DNA of 64,000 nt from CAVRCA01 sp963719345 (GCA_963719345.1 CAVRCA010000009.1:1-64000), one strand, 5' to 3'; counted from the stretch's first letter, positions 17,644 through 26,450 are shown. The notes: a model not told the origin generated them from the sequence alone. Numbers and translations are program-made.

Positions 17644-18216
17644 GTGACCTTCCTGACCGATTTCGCCGACCAAGCCGTCGTACTTCCGGCCGGATTGACC
17701 ATGGCTGTGATGCTCGTGCTGCTGGGTTGGCGGCGGGGAGCGTTGGCCTGGGCCGTCGCCGTCGCGAGCACGCTGGCGGCGATGCTGGTGCTGAAGCTGC
17801 TGTTCGCCGCCTGCGGCGGATTGCTGCCGCCCCTCGGCATCCATAGTCCGAGCGGTCATACCGCGGCCGCTGCCGTGGTATACGGCGGGGTCGGAGCCTT
17901 GCTGTTCGCCTCGCCGCCGCTGGCGCTTGTGCTCTCGGCCGGCGCGGCAGTCCTGTTCGGCACGTCGCGGGTGGTGCTCGGCTTCCACAGTGTCGCCGAG
18001 ACATTCGCGGGCGGTCTCGTCGGCATCGTCGGAACCGCTCTCCTGGTCCGCATGGCCGGCCCGCCGCCGTCGGGAATGCGGAGCAGGGTCTTGGTTGCCG
18101 CTCTGCTCGTCGTCGTCATCCTGTTCCACGGCCACCATGTCCGGGCGGAGCCTGCCATCATGCGGTTCGCCTATCTGCTGCATCTCTGGCCGCTGTCGGC
18201 GTGCCGCCTTGGCTAG
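17644..18216 (+). CDS. PAP2-family membrane phosphatase
   Basis: A 190-residue integral membrane protein of the phosphatidic acid phosphatase 2 superfamily. The second motif, HSPSGHTAAAAVVYGGVGAL, has the SGHT signature, and the third, GTSRVVLGFHSVAETFAGGL, has the SR...H core with Glu where Asp is usual. Motif 1 (KxxxxxxRP) is not clear: only KLLFAACGG is present. Substrates would be lipid phosphates such as phosphatidate or polyprenyl diphosphate. The start codon is GTG at 17644; no ATG lies near. It overlaps no gene but runs to within 60 bases of the rhodanese gene. Confidence 0.8.
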   Translation: MTFLTDFADQAVVLPAGLTMAVMLVLLGWRRGALAWAVAVASTLAAMLVLKLLFAACGGLLPPLGIHSPSGHTAAAAVVYGGVGALLFASPPLALVLSAGAAVLFGTSRVVLGFHSVAETFAGGLVGIVGTALLVRMAGPPPSGMRSRVLVAALLVVVILFHGHHVRAEPAIMRFAYLLHLWPLSACRLG

Positions 18217-18275
18217 CCCTGGCCTCCCTCGCCGGCGGCGGGCATGATGCCGCCGGGATCGCAGGGAGGACCACA

Positions 18276-19154
18276 ATGGGCGGCGAGACATTCGCGCATC
18301 CGGAATACCTGGTGGAGACCGGCTGGCTTGAGGACCACCTGAGCGATCCGACGCTCCGCATCTTCGACTGCACCACGCACCTGATCCCTGATCCGAAGAT
18401 CACCTACACGGTCAAGGCCGGCCGCGAAGATTTCGAGCGTGGCCACATCCCGGGCGCGCAGTTCATCGACCTGCAGGCCGATCTGTCGGACCCGACCACC
18501 GAACTGCGCTTCATGCTGCCTCCGGCCGCGGCGTTCGCGGCGGCGATGGGCCGCTTCGGGGTCGGCGACGACAGCCAGGTCGTGCTCTACAGCACGGCCA
18601 ACATGTGGTGGGCGACCCGGGTATGGTGGCTCCTGCGCGTGTTCGGCTTCGACAACGCCGCGGTGCTCAATGGCGGGTTCCAGAAGTGGACCAGTGAAAA
18701 CCAACTCACCGAAACCGGCCCGGCCAAGCCCCGGTCCGCCGCGACGTTCACCGTTCGCGAGGTTCGCCCGCTGATGGTGGGCAAGGAAGAGGTCGCGGCG
18801 GCGATCGGCAACGGGGCGGTTTGCACGATCAACGCGCTGGCCCCTCAGCAGCACGCCGGGGCGGGTGGCAACAGCTACGGCCGGCCGGGCCACATTGCGG
18901 GCAGCGTCAACCTGCCCGCCGCCCATCTGATCGACCCGGAGACCAACGCGTTTCTGCCGGCCGACGAGCTGCGCCGCCGCTTCCAACAGGTCGGCGCGCT
19001 GGACAAGCAGGTGATCACCTATTGCGGCGGCGGCATCGCGGCCAGTGCGGACGCCCTGGCTCTGACCATGCTCGGGCATACGGACGTGAAGCTCTATGAC
19101 GCGTCGCTATCCGAGTGGGCGAAGGATCCGTCGCTGCCGATGGAAACGGGCTGA
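18276..19154 (+). CDS. Sulfurtransferase, two rhodanese domains (SseA-like)
   Basis: A 292-residue tandem rhodanese protein. The N-domain (about 5-140) is inactive, reading YSTANMWWATRVWWLLRVFG with no cysteine at the loop. The C-domain (150-290) has the active loop VITYCGGGIAASADALALTM with nucleophilic Cys, preceded by SYGRPGHIAGSVNLPAAHLI. Such enzymes transfer sulfur from thiosulfate or 3-mercaptopyruvate to cyanide or thiols; the CGGGIAA loop does not decide between them. ATG at 18276 follows a strong GCAGGGAGGA. Nine bases separate its stop from that of the convergent SDR gene. Confidence 0.88.
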   Translation: MGGETFAHPEYLVETGWLEDHLSDPTLRIFDCTTHLIPDPKITYTVKAGREDFERGHIPGAQFIDLQADLSDPTTELRFMLPPAAAFAAAMGRFGVGDDSQVVLYSTANMWWATRVWWLLRVFGFDNAAVLNGGFQKWTSENQLTETGPAKPRSAATFTVREVRPLMVGKEEVAAAIGNGAVCTINALAPQQHAGAGGNSYGRPGHIAGSVNLPAAHLIDPETNAFLPADELRRRFQQVGALDKQVITYCGGGIAASADALALTMLGHTDVKLYDASLSEWAKDPSLPMETG

Positions 19155-19163
19155 TCCTCGGGC

Positions 19164-19931
19164 TCAGCCCGCCGTCCAGCCGCCGTCGATCACCATGGCG
19201 GCGCCGGTCATCAGCGCGGAGGCGTCGGAGGCGAGGAACAGGATGGCGCCCATCAGGTCCTCCACCTGTCCGAGCCGCCCGAGCTTGATTTTCCCCAGCA
19301 CAAAATCCCGAAACGCCGGATCGACGAGGAAGCCGCGCGCCAGCGGGGTCTCGATGAAGGTCGGGCCGATTGTGTTCACCCGGATGCGATGCGGGCCAAG
19401 CTCCATCGCCATTGCCTTGGTCATGCCCTCCATCGCCCATTTCGAGGCGCAGTAGACCGTGCGCAGCGGGCCGCCGACATGCCCCATCTGCGACGAGACG
19501 TTGATGATCGAGCCCGGTTTTTCCGCCGCGACGAGGCGTCGGGCGACCGCCTGGGCGACGAAGAACGCGGCCCGCACGTTCAGCGCCATGACCGCGTCGA
19601 AATCCTCGATGCGTACGTCGAGAACGTGGGCCGGCCGGTTGGTTCCGGCATTGTTCACCAGGACGTCGAACGGCTCCGCCGTCTCGACCAGCCGCGCGAC
19701 GGCGTCCAGATCGGTGACGTCGAGCGGCACGGCCTCGGCCGCACCGCCCTGCGCCCGGATCGCTTCGGCCACCGCCTCGATCTCGTCGGGCTTGCGCGCG
19801 ATCAGCGTCACGTGCGCCCCGGCCTCGGCAAGCGCCGCCGCCGCCGCGAGCCCGATGCCGCGACCGGCGCCTGTCACCAGCGCTCGCCTGCCGTCCAGCC
19901 GGAAAGAGGGCGTGCGCGGCAGGTCAGTCAC
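19164..19931 (-). CDS. SDR-family oxidoreductase
   Basis: A 255-residue classical short-chain dehydrogenase. Cofactor motif ALVTGAGRGIGLAAAAALAE, followed by LIARKPDE (Arg after beta-2, suggesting NADP), VLVNNAGTNRP, the Ser in IINVSSQMGH, and the catalytic YCASK. C-terminal VNTIGPTFIETPLARGF and ASALMTGAAMVIDGGWTAG complete the fold. It starts 2 bases after the stop of the HisD-like gene, so it is the last gene of the minus-strand dehydrogenase operon 24109-19164 and probably oxidises or reduces an intermediate of that pathway. Confidence 0.9.
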   Translation of the reverse strand: MTDLPRTPSFRLDGRRALVTGAGRGIGLAAAAALAEAGAHVTLIARKPDEIEAVAEAIRAQGGAAEAVPLDVTDLDAVARLVETAEPFDVLVNNAGTNRPAHVLDVRIEDFDAVMALNVRAAFFVAQAVARRLVAAEKPGSIINVSSQMGHVGGPLRTVYCASKWAMEGMTKAMAMELGPHRIRVNTIGPTFIETPLARGFLVDPAFRDFVLGKIKLGRLGQVEDLMGAILFLASDASALMTGAAMVIDGGWTAG

Positions 19932-19933
19932 GC

Positions 19934-21241
19934 TCAGTCGGCCGCCTCGCCATACGGGATATTGCGGCCGCCGTAGCGCCGGACCCGCACGTTGGCCTGC
20001 TCCGCGTGACCCACAAAACCCTCAAGCATGCACAGGCGCGAGCAGTATTCTCCGACCATGGCTGCGGCCTCGTCCGTGAGCACCCGTTGGTAGGTCACGG
20101 TTTTCAGAAACTTGCCGACCCAGAGCCCGCCGGTGTAGCGCGCCGCCTGCTTGGTCGGCAGCGTGTGGTTGGTGCCGATCACCTTGTCGCCAAAGGCGAC
20201 GTTGGTGCGGGGGCCAAGGAACAGCGCGCCGTAGTTCTTCATGTGTGCGAGGAAGAAATCGGGGTCGCGTGTCATCACCTGCACGTGCTCCGAGGCGATG
20301 CGGTCGGCCTCACGGACCATCTCGGCATCGTCCTCGCAGACGATCACCTCGCCGCAATCCTCCCAGGCCCGGCGCGCCACGGCGGCGGTCGGCAGGATTT
20401 TCAGCAGGCGCTCGACTTCGGCGATGGTCTCGCGCGCCAGCCGCTCCGAGGTGGTGAGCAGCACTGCCGGCGAGGTCGGCCCGTGTTCGGCCTGCCCGAG
20501 CAGGTCGGTCGCGCACATCTCCGCATCGACGGTCTCGTCGGCGATCACCAGCGTCTCGGTCGGGCCGGCGAACAGGTCGATGCCGACCCGCCCGTAGAGC
20601 TGCCGTTTGGCTTCGGCGACGAAGGCGTTGCCGGGGCCGACGAGCATGTCGACCGGCTGCATCGTCTCGGTGCCCAGCGCCATCGCGCCGACCGCCTGCA
20701 CCCCGCCCAGACAATAGATCACGTCGGCGCCGGCGAGATGTTGCGCGGCGACGATCGCGGCGGCCGGCTTGCCCTGATAGGGCGGCGCGCAGGTGATGAT
20801 CCGCTCGACCCCCGCCACCTTCGCCGTCACCACCGACATGTGGGCCGACGCGACCATCGGGTACTTGCCGCCCGGCACATAGGAGCCGACCGAGCCCATC
20901 GGGATGTTCTTGTGGCCGAGCACCACGCCCGGCAGCGTCTCTACCTCGATGTCGCGCAAGGCGTCGCGCTGCGCCTGGGCAAAGTTGCGCACCTGGGTCT
21001 GGGCAAAGCGGATGTCGTCGAGCTCACGCCGCGAGAGGGCGGCGATGCAGTCGCGGATCTCCTGCTCGGTCAGCCGGAAATCGCTGCGCTCCCAATGGTC
21101 GAATTTCGCGGACAGCTCGCGCACCGCCGCGTCGCCGCGCTGCGCAATGTCGCCCAGGATGCCTTCGACGGTGGCGCGCACCTGGGCGTCGGCCTCGGCG
21201 ATCGCGCCGGCGTCGCGGCCCCGTTTGAGCTGGTAGGCCAT
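19934..21241 (-). CDS. Histidinol-dehydrogenase-like alcohol dehydrogenase
   Basis: A 435-residue HisD-family NAD-dependent dehydrogenase. Family motifs: IPMGSVGSYVPGGKYPMVAS, VDMLVGPGNAFVAEAKRQLY, IDLFAGPTETLVIADET and QAEHGPTSPAVLLTTS. The zinc-site His and Asp of HisD appear to be kept. It is not with histidine biosynthesis genes but sits between a GMC oxidoreductase and an SDR. HisD paralogues in catabolic clusters, such as HpsN (sulfopropanediol 3-dehydrogenase), oxidise primary alcohols to acids in two steps, and HpsN also occurs with SDR partners. That makes a catabolic role on a hydroxy compound likely, but a true HisD cannot be excluded without a search for another hisD in the genome. 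Confidence 0.85.
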   Translation of the reverse strand: MAYQLKRGRDAGAIAEADAQVRATVEGILGDIAQRGDAAVRELSAKFDHWERSDFRLTEQEIRDCIAALSRRELDDIRFAQTQVRNFAQAQRDALRDIEVETLPGVVLGHKNIPMGSVGSYVPGGKYPMVASAHMSVVTAKVAGVERIITCAPPYQGKPAAAIVAAQHLAGADVIYCLGGVQAVGAMALGTETMQPVDMLVGPGNAFVAEAKRQLYGRVGIDLFAGPTETLVIADETVDAEMCATDLLGQAEHGPTSPAVLLTTSERLARETIAEVERLLKILPTAAVARRAWEDCGEVIVCEDDAEMVREADRIASEHVQVMTRDPDFFLAHMKNYGALFLGPRTNVAFGDKVIGTNHTLPTKQAARYTGGLWVGKFLKTVTYQRVLTDEAAAMVGEYCSRLCMLEGFVGHAEQANVRVRRYGGRNIPYGEAAD

Positions 21242-21255
21242 GCGGGTTCCTCCGA

Positions 21256-22875
21256 TCAGGCTGCCGCCGCGAGCCGGCCGCGCGCCGCTGTCCGCATCAT
21301 GTCGGCGCCCTTTTCGGCGATCATGATGGTCGCCGCATTGGTGTTGCCGGAAACCATCGTCGGCATGATCGAGGCGTCGGCCACCCGCAGCCCCGCGATG
21401 CCGCGCACCCGGAGCTGATCATCCACGACGGCCATCGGATCGTTGCCCATCTTGCAGGTGCCGACGACGTGATAGGTGGTCTGGCCGTTCATGCGCGCGA
21501 AATCGAGCCAGTCGGCGTCGGTCTGCACCGCGTCACCGGGGTTCATCTCGTAGGCGCGATACTTGTCCATGGCCGCGTTGTTGATGATCCGCCGGCCGAT
21601 CTTCAGCCCGTCCACCAGCACCCGCTGGTCGATCGGGTCCCCGAGGAAGTTGGGCCGGATCGCGGGCGCCGCCAGCGGGTCGGACGAGCGGAGATGGATC
21701 GAGCCCTTGCTCTCCGGCCGGCATTGATAGGCGGTGAGGGTCATGCCCGGCTCACGCTCCAGCAGCCGCACTGCGGCACTGCCGTAGCTCGCGTGGGCGA
21801 AGTGATACTGCACGTCCGGCTCTTCGAGCTCCGGCCGGGTTTTTATGAACCCGAACGCGATGCCCGCGGTAAAGGTGAGGATACCCCGCCCGGCGGCGAA
21901 GAATTTGGCGATCTCGCCCGCAAATCGCAGTCCGCGCGTCTGCTCGTTCAGGGTGATCGGCAGCTTGACGCGCCAGTTCATGCGCGGTGCGTAGTGGTCG
22001 CGGTAGTTCTCACCGACGCCGGCGAGCGGATGCCTGACCTCGATGCCGTGCAGTTGCAGCAATTCGGGCTGCCCGATGCCGGATAGCTCCAGAATGTGTG
22101 GCGACTGCACCGCGCCGGCCGCCAGCACCACCTCAACGTTGCAGCGCGCCTGTCGCGCCTGTCCCTCCTGCATGAACGACACGCCGACGCAGCGCTTGCC
22201 GTCCAGGATCACCCCGGTGCACTGCGCGTTGGTCTCGATCTTGAGGTTGGGTCGGCCGCGGGCGGCATCGAGGAACGCGCGCGCGGTCGACCAGCGGCGG
22301 CCGTTCTTCTGCGTCACCTGGAAATAGCCGAAGCCTTCCTGGTTGCCGTTGTTGTAGTCGGGGCTGCGCTTGAAACCTTCTCCCAAAGCGGCGGTGATGA
22401 AGGCGTCGCAGATTTCGTGGTTCTCGCGCATCTCCGCCACGTTCAGCGGACCGCCGTAACCGCGCGCAGGGTCGTTGTTGTTGCGCTCGAAGTGTTCCGA
22501 TTTCTTGAAATAGGGAAGCACCCCTTCGTACGACCAGCCGCGATTGCCGAACTGCGCCCAGGTGTTGTAGTCGAGCGGATTGCCGCGCACGTACAGCATG
22601 CCGTTGATTGAGCTGGACCCGCCGAGCGTCTTGCCGCGCGGGATCGGGATGGTCCGACCCTTGCAGTTCGGCTCCGGCTCGGTCTCGAAGCACCAGTTGT
22701 ACTTCTTGTCGTTGAGCAGCTTCGAGAAGCCGACGGGGATGGGGATCCAGAAGCTGTCGTCCTTGCCCCCGGCCTCGAGCAGCAGGACCTTGTTGGCGGG
22801 GTCCTCGCTCAGACGGCTGGCGAGCACGCACCCGGCCGACCCCGCGCCCACGACGATGAAATCATAGTCCGACAT
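21256..22875 (-). CDS. GMC-family FAD oxidoreductase (choline/alcohol dehydrogenase type)
   Basis: A 539-residue glucose-methanol-choline oxidoreductase. FAD-binding N-terminus YDFIVVGAGSAGCVLASRLS; GMC signature 1 around PRGKTLGGSSSINGMLYVRG; signature 2 AAGAVQSPHILELSGIG; C-terminal catalytic His region MNGQTTYHVVGTCKMGND and VSGNTNAATIMIAEKGADMM. Start ATG at 22875 follows GGAGGGAGGACC; an upstream start at 23019 would add a 48-residue unconserved Arg-rich stretch and is rejected. It lacks a signal peptide. Within the operon it lies 14 bases upstream of the HisD-like gene and probably oxidises an alcohol to an aldehyde; the substrate is unknown. Confidence 0.9.
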   Translation of the reverse strand: MSDYDFIVVGAGSAGCVLASRLSEDPANKVLLLEAGGKDDSFWIPIPVGFSKLLNDKKYNWCFETEPEPNCKGRTIPIPRGKTLGGSSSINGMLYVRGNPLDYNTWAQFGNRGWSYEGVLPYFKKSEHFERNNNDPARGYGGPLNVAEMRENHEICDAFITAALGEGFKRSPDYNNGNQEGFGYFQVTQKNGRRWSTARAFLDAARGRPNLKIETNAQCTGVILDGKRCVGVSFMQEGQARQARCNVEVVLAAGAVQSPHILELSGIGQPELLQLHGIEVRHPLAGVGENYRDHYAPRMNWRVKLPITLNEQTRGLRFAGEIAKFFAAGRGILTFTAGIAFGFIKTRPELEEPDVQYHFAHASYGSAAVRLLEREPGMTLTAYQCRPESKGSIHLRSSDPLAAPAIRPNFLGDPIDQRVLVDGLKIGRRIINNAAMDKYRAYEMNPGDAVQTDADWLDFARMNGQTTYHVVGTCKMGNDPMAVVDDQLRVRGIAGLRVADASIMPTMVSGNTNAATIMIAEKGADMMRTAARGRLAAAA

Positions 22876-22939
22876 TCCAGGTCCTCCCTCCGGCCAGCGT
22901 ATCGTCAAGCCGCACCGGCCGAAAGGTGGGCCGAGAAGT

Positions 22940-24109
22940 CTACCAGGCCTGCTCAAGCAACGTCCGCACGGTCTGCGGCCCGTCGATCTTGCGCGGGTTG
23001 GTGGCGATCCAGCGGTCATGCATCGACTGCGCGGCGATGCGGTTCAGCAGTTCGTAGGGCAGCTCCACGTCCCGCAGCCGGGTCGGCAGACCGAGGCCGG
23101 CGATCAGCTCTCCCACGACGTCGCCGGCCGGCCGGCCGGGCTGGCCAAGCGCCTCGCTCACCAGCGTTTGCCGCTCGCCGTTCACCGGGGCATTGAACCG
23201 CAGCACATGCGGCAGCATGACGCAGGATGTATAGCCGTGCGGCACGCCCCCGGTCCCGCCCAGCACGTGACCGATGGCATGGCTCGCCCCCATCGGCACG
23301 CCGGCGCCGACCCCGGCCATGGAGAGCCAGGCGCCCGACTGGCAGTCGAGCCGGGCGTCGAGGTCGGCCGGGTCGGTCTTGACCGCGGGCAGCCCGCGTC
23401 CCAGCAGGCGCAGCGCGTGGAGCAGGGCGGCGTCGGAGTAGGGACCGCTGGCGACCGAGCAGAGCCCCTCGACCGCGTGGTCGAGCGCGCGGATGCCGGT
23501 CGAGAGCCACAGCCACTCCGGCGTGTGCACGGTGACGGCCGGGTCGAGGATCACGACTCGTGGGATCACCAGGGGATGGAAGTAGCTCTGCTTGACCTGC
23601 CGCTCGGTGTCAGTGCAGCCGGCGAAGGCGGAAAACTCGCCGGCCGAAAGGGTGGTCGGGATGGTGATGCCGCGCACCGTGGGCGGCCTGACGGCCGGGC
23701 GGGTGACGCTGCCGTCCGGCTCGGTCCGCCCCGCCAACGCCTCGAGCTGCGTTGGCTCGCGCACGTCGTTGCTCAGGCAGAGTTCCACCACCTTTGCGGC
23801 ATCCGTCATGGAGCCGCCGCCCAGGGTGACGATCAGGTCGGCATCGGCTTGCCGGGCGGCATTGGCGGCGGCGACCACGTCCGTACGCGGGGTATGCGCC
23901 CCCATCTTGGTGCAGATGTCGGCCACCCGGTTGCCGAGCGCGTTGCGGAGCTGGGCCAGGACGTCGGTATCACGCGACAAGGTGCCGCCGACCATCAGGA
24001 ACACTGAACGCGCCCCCAGGCGTTCGACTTGCGCCGCCAGTGCGGCGGCGAATGGGCGGCCAAAGACGACCTCCTCCATGGCCGGAAACCGGTGCGTGCC
24101 GCTCAGCAT
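22940..24109 (-). CDS. Iron-containing alcohol dehydrogenase (maleylacetate-reductase-like)
   Basis: A 389-residue group III Fe-ADH. NAD-binding region LIVTLGGGSMTDAAKVVELC (GGGSxxD), IPTTLSAGEFSAFAGCTD, and metal-ligand regions STGIRALDHAVEGLCS and MGASHAIGHVLGGTGGVPHG with His residues. The form resembles maleylacetate reductases and related enzymes more than ethanol or lactaldehyde dehydrogenases. ATG at 24109 with GGGGGAGCAAC upstream; a longer frame to 24283 is not conserved. It is the first gene of the minus-strand operon, divergent from a class II aldolase 80 bases away. No ring-cleavage dioxygenase is nearby, so a chloro-aromatic pathway is unlikely. Confidence 0.88.
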   Translation of the reverse strand: MLSGTHRFPAMEEVVFGRPFAAALAAQVERLGARSVFLMVGGTLSRDTDVLAQLRNALGNRVADICTKMGAHTPRTDVVAAANAARQADADLIVTLGGGSMTDAAKVVELCLSNDVREPTQLEALAGRTEPDGSVTRPAVRPPTVRGITIPTTLSAGEFSAFAGCTDTERQVKQSYFHPLVIPRVVILDPAVTVHTPEWLWLSTGIRALDHAVEGLCSVASGPYSDAALLHALRLLGRGLPAVKTDPADLDARLDCQSGAWLSMAGVGAGVPMGASHAIGHVLGGTGGVPHGYTSCVMLPHVLRFNAPVNGERQTLVSEALGQPGRPAGDVVGELIAGLGLPTRLRDVELPYELLNRIAAQSMHDRWIATNPRKIDGPQTVRTLLEQAW

Positions 24110-24189
24110 GTCGTTGCTCCCCCGATGACGCGAGCCCGCTTTCAGCGTAGCTTGGCCTGCACCGATACGCCACGCTGGAGGCATTGCGC
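24110..24189. promoter_or_regulatory. Divergent intergenic region of the dehydrogenase/aldolase cluster
   Basis: These 80 bases separate the divergent starts of the Fe-ADH operon and the class II aldolase gene and must contain both promoters. A ribosome-binding CTGGAGG precedes the aldolase start. I see no clear sigma-70 boxes and no operator-like palindrome. No regulator gene is adjacent. Confidence 0.4.
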
Positions 24190-24978
24190 ATGGACACAGG
24201 TTTCGGATCATCGTTGCAGACCCGCTCGCTGCGCGGGGCGGTGAGCGAGGCGGAGTGGCAGGCCCGCGTCGATCTCGCCGCATGCTACCGGCTCTGCGAC
24301 GCCTACGGCATGTCCGATATGATCTACACCCACATCAGCGCACGGGTGCCGGACGCGCCGGCCGAGTTCCTCATCAACGCGCACGGGCTGCTGTTCGGCG
24401 AGATCACCGCCTCATCCCTGCTCAAGGTGGATCTCGACGGACAGGTGCTGCATCAACCGGATTTCGGCTACGGCCTGCATTCGGCCGGGTTCGTCATCCA
24501 CAGCGCGATCTACCGGGCGCGGCCCGATACGATGGCGGCGATGCACACCCACACCGTCGCCGGCATGGCGGTCTCCGCCCTCAAATGCGGCGTGCTGCCG
24601 ATCACGCAGACCGCCATGCGGTTTTATGGTCAGATCGCCTACCATGAGTTCAACGGACCGGAGCGCGATCCCGGCGAACGCGAGAAGCTCGCAGCGCACC
24701 TCGGCAATCGCAACGTGATGGTACTGCGCAACCACGGCCTGCTGACGACGGGGACGAGTGTAGCGGAGACGTTCAACACGATGTATGGCATGGAACGTGT
24801 CTGCCAGGCGCAGCTTGCGGCGCTGGCATGCAACACGCCATTGAACGAGATCCCGCAGCCGGTGATCGACAAGGCGACCGCGATGTACGCTCCGGGTGCG
24901 ACCCGCCGCTATGGCTTGCTCGAATGGGAAGGGTTGCTGCGGATGCTGGACCGGCGCGACTCCTCGTATCGGGACTGA
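24190..24978 (+). CDS. Class II aldolase/adducin family protein
   Basis: A 262-residue zinc-dependent class II aldolase-fold protein of the fuculose-phosphate aldolase/adducin superfamily. Motifs: MIYTHISARVPDAPAEFLIN, the metal-binding MAAMHTHTVAGMAV (HxH), and the third ligand in MVLRNHGLLTTGTSVAETFN. Relatives of this length include aldolases, epimerases and decarboxylases as well as proteins of unknown role, so the reaction is not fixed. ATG at 24190 has a good Shine-Dalgarno; a TTG lies two codons upstream. It is divergent from four dehydrogenases and is probably part of the same sugar-acid or polyol pathway. Confidence 0.87.
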   Translation: MDTGFGSSLQTRSLRGAVSEAEWQARVDLAACYRLCDAYGMSDMIYTHISARVPDAPAEFLINAHGLLFGEITASSLLKVDLDGQVLHQPDFGYGLHSAGFVIHSAIYRARPDTMAAMHTHTVAGMAVSALKCGVLPITQTAMRFYGQIAYHEFNGPERDPGEREKLAAHLGNRNVMVLRNHGLLTTGTSVAETFNTMYGMERVCQAQLAALACNTPLNEIPQPVIDKATAMYAPGATRRYGLLEWEGLLRMLDRRDSSYRD

Positions 24979-24996
24979 GCGGGCGTTTGGGGGCGC

Positions 24997-25126
24997 CTAC
25001 CGCCGGAACTTGCGCCCGGCTAACTGCCCCGCGAAGGATCTGCCATAGGCGGTGCTCAGGTGCGCTCGAATCCCGCCGCATGGCTCGCGCGCAGTTGCGG
25101 AGAACCCGGTGCCTGCGCAGGATCAT
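24997..25126 (-). pseudogene. DUF559 endonuclease-domain remnant
   Basis: The minus strand starts at ATG 25126 and reads MRRDSSAPEHRLWQILRG, the start of the DUF559 (Vsr-like/REase-fold) domain, then goes out of frame in a GGGG run. LAGRKFRR, the next family block, is in the neighbouring frame and ends at a TAG (24997-24999). The rest of the domain is absent. A short decayed fragment between the aldolase gene and a palindromic repeat. Confidence 0.6.
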
Positions 25127-25164
25127 TCCTCACATTGATCCGATCTCGTTCACTCGCAGTCAAA

Positions 25165-25218
25165 AACCCTCGCCCAACCCTTTTCTCCGGCGGGAGAGGG
25201 CCGGGTAAGGGCGTCTCC
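25165..25218. repeat. Dispersed palindromic repeat, type A
   Basis: A short GC-rich palindromic unit with the core CCTTTTCTCCGGCGGGAGAG. Variants of the same GGGAGAGGG-type repeat occur at 26370, 37068 and 42590. It lies between the DUF559 remnant and the 3' end of an acyl-CoA dehydrogenase gene and could fold into a hairpin in either transcript. Confidence 0.6.
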
Positions 25219-25219
25219 A

Positions 25220-26350
25220 TCATAGCATTCGCTGCAGAATAATCTTCTGCACGTCCGAGGTGCCCTCGTAAATCTGGCATACGCGCTGGTCGCGGTAGAA
25301 CCGCTCGACCGGGTAGTCCGCGAGGTAGCCGTATCCGCCGAGCGTCTGGATGGCAGCGGTGCAGATCGCCTCGGATGCTTCGGAGGCGAACAGCTTGGCC
25401 ATGCAGGCTGCTTCCAGCGCCGGCTTGCCCTCCGCCTTCAGCCGTGCGGCGTGCAATACCAGTTGCCGGGCCGCTTCCAGCCGCGTCTTGGCCTCGACCA
25501 GCCGGAACCCGACCGCCTGGTGGTCGATGATCGGCTGACCGAAGGCGGTGCGGTCGCGAGCGTAGCCGACGGCATAGTCGAGCGCCGCGCGCGCGATACC
25601 GACGCTCTGCGCGGCGATGCCAATGCGTCCCGATTCCAGGGTGGATAGCGCGATCTTGTAGCCCTCGCCCTCCGCGCCGATCCGCTGATCTTCGGACACT
25701 TCCATACTCTCGAACGAGAGCGCGCAAGTGTCGGACGCCTTTTGCCCCAGCTTTTCCTCGACCCGCGCGACGATGTAGCCGGGCGTGTCCTTGGCCACCA
25801 CGAACGCTGACAAGCCTCGTTTGCCGGCCGCCGGGTCGGTCACCGCGAACAGCACCGTGCTGCCGTGGATATTGCCGTTCGAAATGAACTGCTTGGCGCC
25901 GTCAATTACGTAGTGGTTGCCGCGCTTGACCGCGCGCGTGCGCAGGTTGGAGGCGTCGGAGCCTGCCTGCGGTTCGGTCAGCGCGAACGACCCGACATGC
26001 TCGCCGCTCGCCAGCGGCCGCAGCCAGCGGTCTTTTTGCGCGTCGGTCGCGAATTTCTCCAGCACCACGCAAGTCGGCGAGTTGTGGACGCTGACCAGGG
26101 TGGACACCGACCCGTCGCCGGCGGAAATTTCCTCCAGGGCCAGCGCGTAGCTCACCGGGTCGATCTCCGAGCCGCCCCATTCAGCCGAGGTGGTCGCGCC
26201 CAGAAAGCCGAGTTCGCCCAGTTCGCGGATGATTTCGGGCTCGATCTTGCCCGCCTTCTCCCGCGCTGCCGCGCCCGGGGCAAGCCGCTCCTGAGCGAAT
26301 TTGCGCGCCATGTCGACGATCAGCGTGTCCGCTCCCGCATAGTCCAGCAT
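25220..26350 (-). CDS. Acyl-CoA dehydrogenase
   Basis: A 376-residue FAD-dependent acyl-CoA dehydrogenase. Signatures: GSFALTEPQAGSDASNLRTR (FAD and substrate binding), IDGAKQFISNGNIHGS, YARDRTAFGQPIIDHQAVGF, and the C-terminal QTLGGYGYLADYPVERFYRD with DQRVCQIYEGTSDVQK; the Glu of YEGTSDVQ is the catalytic base position of short-chain enzymes. The start ATG 26350 is chosen because the upstream in-frame 20 codons come from a dispersed repeat. It lies downstream of the indolepyruvate oxidoreductase gene, 121 bases away, so it may act on a CoA ester from amino-acid breakdown. Confidence 0.9.
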   Translation of the reverse strand: MLDYAGADTLIVDMARKFAQERLAPGAAAREKAGKIEPEIIRELGELGFLGATTSAEWGGSEIDPVSYALALEEISAGDGSVSTLVSVHNSPTCVVLEKFATDAQKDRWLRPLASGEHVGSFALTEPQAGSDASNLRTRAVKRGNHYVIDGAKQFISNGNIHGSTVLFAVTDPAAGKRGLSAFVVAKDTPGYIVARVEEKLGQKASDTCALSFESMEVSEDQRIGAEGEGYKIALSTLESGRIGIAAQSVGIARAALDYAVGYARDRTAFGQPIIDHQAVGFRLVEAKTRLEAARQLVLHAARLKAEGKPALEAACMAKLFASEASEAICTAAIQTLGGYGYLADYPVERFYRDQRVCQIYEGTSDVQKIILQRML

Positions 26351-26369
26351 TGCCGCGCTCCTGCTTTGG

Positions 26370-26450
26370 CCCTCATCCAACCCTCTCCCAGAGGGAGAGG
26401 CTTTCATCATACCTCCTCTCCCTCCGAAGGGAGAGAGCCGGGTTGGTGGC
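26370..26450. repeat. Dispersed palindromic repeat, type A (two units)
   Basis: CCTCATCCAACCCTCTCCCA followed by GAGGGAGAGG and then a second arm CTCTCCCTCCGAAGGGAGAG: two adjacent hairpins of the CTCTCCC/GGGAGAG type. The 5' part matches the start of the repeat at 42590. It fills the gap between the iorAB stop and the acyl-CoA dehydrogenase start. Confidence 0.7.

Noticed and set aside
22876..23019. Longer N-terminus for the GMC oxidoreductase
   Set aside because: Arg/Pro-rich sequence before a strong ribosome-binding site and the canonical YDFIVVGAGSAG start; also overlaps the upstream gene.
25049..25072. tRNA T-loop-like sequence CTCGAATCC
   Set aside because: No acceptor, D or anticodon arm around it; it is the antisense of the DUF559 remnant.
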